Below, piece by piece: positions 62,051 through 64,000 of a DNA stretch of 64,000 nt (position 1 is the first letter of the stretch; every line of letters begins with the position of its first letter). The translations under genes and the position numbers were made by a program. This stretch comes from Ulota crispa (taxonomy: Eukaryota; Streptophyta; Bryopsida; Orthotrichales; Orthotrichaceae). A model generated the notes under the pieces. The model saw nothing but the letters and a program-made list of their open reading frames with translations. It had not been told where the DNA came from and did not search any database. The stretch spans positions 8,882,727 to 8,946,726 of the forward strand of contig OY987245.1 of NCBI GenBank assembly GCA_963920765.1, given 5' to 3'.

Positions 62051-62363
62051 CGCAGACAGCGTTAGTGCACGCAGGTTTGCACGCTGATCCGCGAGTGAGT
62101 ACGTAATGCGCTCCTTAAATGAGCCAATGCTTCTTCAATCGTCGTGTTTTCCAAGTGGCGGAAACAATCCATCACGTCACCGATTGAATAAGCCTAAGCC
62201 GAGTCATGGACTTCACGAACAAGATGTCATCGATCTAACTTAACTCGAAAGGCCTGCATTGATTGATGATTCTAGCCATCACCATTGCAAATTTGCAACG
62301 GAAGCGAACCAGCAAACCCTAAACCCCGGCACTTGCAAAGCACACTTGCTGCCGTCGCCGAAG

Positions 62364-62468
62364 TTCCCATCATTAGAACAAATGTTCCTATTATTCGAAC
62401 TTGTGTTCCTATCATTCGAACCCAAGTTCCCATTATTAGAACGTGTGTTCCCATCATTTGAACGTACG
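62364..62468. repeat. 21-bp tandem repeat, five units
   Basis: Five degenerate units of the type TTCCCATCATTAGAACNNNTG sit between the two divergent genes. The repeat keeps an open frame on both strands because its period is a multiple of three, but no known protein fits. Better read as noncoding promoter DNA. Confidence 0.75.
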
Positions 62469-62604
62469 TTTCCCGGAATGCATGGGGGACATGGCTCTCC
62501 TCTTCCTTTCTTCAACGTCTATTTCTCTTCGCTTGCCAGTCGCTTGAGCTCCACTTCGCAATCTCCAAATCTCTCCAGGTCTGCTGCACTACTCATGTCT
62601 GCTT

Positions 62605-63265
62605 GAACGTTTCGCTGTTTGAAGTTTTGTTGTTGTCCTGTTGTCCTTTATATTGTGAGACTCTTGGATCGCTCAGATGCATTAGTTTGTTGTGTTCTTT
62701 TTGGAAGGTAAAGTGTTTCTGGCATTGGTTTTGTTGGTGGAGAGGAAGGAGCTCTCGTACTTGCTGGATTAGATTGTAGACGCTTGTGAGGCAAGAGTTT
62801 TCGTCTTGTGTAATAAAGTTTTGCTGGAATAATGCTGGATGTATATGCGATTAGGTCTGATTGAATCTGTTGTGCATCGTTCTTTTCTTTGAGGACATCT
62901 GCATTTGAATATGAATATGAAAGGGGTTTGCTTGAATTTTTCGCTGTTTGAAGTTTTGTTGTTGCCCTGTTGCCCTTTATACTGTGGTACTCTTGGATCG
63001 CTCAGATAGCATTAGTTTGTTGTGTTCTTTTTGGAAAGGTACTGCGTTTCTGGCATTGTGTGTTATGGAATTGGTTTTGTTGGCGGAGAGGAAGGAGCTC
63101 TCGTAACTTACTTGCTGGATTAGATTGTAAGCGCTTGTGAGGCAAGAGTATTCGTTTTGTGTAATAGAGCTTTGCTGGATATGCAATTAGGTCTGATCAA
63201 ATCTGTTTTTGCGTCTTTCTTTTCTGTGAGGACATCTGCATTTGAATATGAATGTGTAAGCGGTT
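62605..63265 (+). repeat. ~330-bp tandem duplication upstream of the H2A gene
   Basis: 62605-62937 and 62938-63265 are near copies, sharing TCGCTGTTTGAAGTTTTGTT, ACTCTTGGATCGCTCAGAT and GAGGAAGGAGCTCTCGTA. It probably doubles part of the H2A leader or a 5' UTR intron. Confidence 0.8.
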
Positions 63266-63561
63266 GCAGATTGAAGTTGTTCTGCGTTTGGAAACATGTA
63301 ATAAAGACATAGAGAGAGGCCTTCTGGAATTGCTTTTTTACTTTTCCGTGGTTTCCTTGTCGCATTTGAGGAGGTCTGGTTGCGAGGTTTGCTTAATTGG
63401 TTCTGCGCTGCCTGAGATTGGTCGTTTCCTTGTTCCGGTTTGGTTTTGAGCTGGTCATTGAAGTGGATTGATCGGAGCGCAATCAACCGTGTTGACGACG
63501 TGTGTGTGAACGATTGATTGCAGGAGTAGTTTGGAAAGGCACGAGAGGAACAATCGAGTAA

Positions 63562-64000
<439 letters not shown>

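Noticed and set aside
62259..62606. 115-codon open frame between spatacsin and H2A
   Set aside because: Most of it is the 21-bp minisatellite, which keeps frames open on both strands because the period is a multiple of three. It has no known domain.

Overview
This is nuclear DNA of a land plant. The evidence is GT-AG introns in every large gene, plant-type protein families (spatacsin, ATG8-interacting protein, LTI65/CAP160, plant-like histone H2A), frequent AAACCCTA telo-boxes, and many plant-type MITEs. A moss is my best guess. It rests on recollection that the two degenerate proteins of the central mobile element resemble uncharacterised multicopy moss families, so it is inference and not a database result.

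Layout. 1-11,500: repeat-rich DNA holding one intact U6 snRNA gene (2439-2540), a single-exon DTW-domain tRNA-modifying enzyme gene (4418-5446), and a decayed inverted second copy of the U6 locus (8563-9601). It also carries nested MITEs whose target-site duplications can be read. 11,503-16,153 (minus): a five-exon gene for an ATG8-interacting (ATI1/ATI2-like) membrane protein. 16,991-35,375: an 18.4-kb unit with ~130-bp terminal inverted repeats and an exact 9-bp target duplication, read as a giant Mutator-like element. It carries a decayed SWIM-type MULE transposase (minus strand) and, transcribed the other way, a decayed multi-exon gene joining a ParB/Srx-like 'DGNHR' module to a permuted DNA-methyltransferase-like domain. 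35,385-40,400: AT-rich intergenic DNA with more MITEs. 40,402-43,066 (minus): a five-exon LTI65/CAP160-like stress protein gene with nine 21-residue repeats and ABRE/DRE-like promoter motifs. 44,407-60,297 (minus): a 26-exon spatacsin (SPG11) orthologue of about 3345 aa, with a perfect 75-bp-arm palindrome in intron 2. 60,300-63,567: promoter/leader DNA shared with the divergent gene and full of tandem duplications. 63,568-end (plus): first coding exon of an H2A/H2A.X histone.

The host genes look like ordinary housekeeping and stress genes and form no operon-like unit. Autophagy/lysosome function is a loose theme (ATI-like protein, spatacsin). The unusual biology is in the mobile DNA: the giant MULE with a methyltransferase-like passenger, a family of at least six TTAA-flanked CCCCT...AGGGG elements that look piggyBac-like, a TTA-flanked GGTAG...CTACC family, and several foldback MULE-type MITEs. 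Paralogous empty sites inside the window support two of the insertions.
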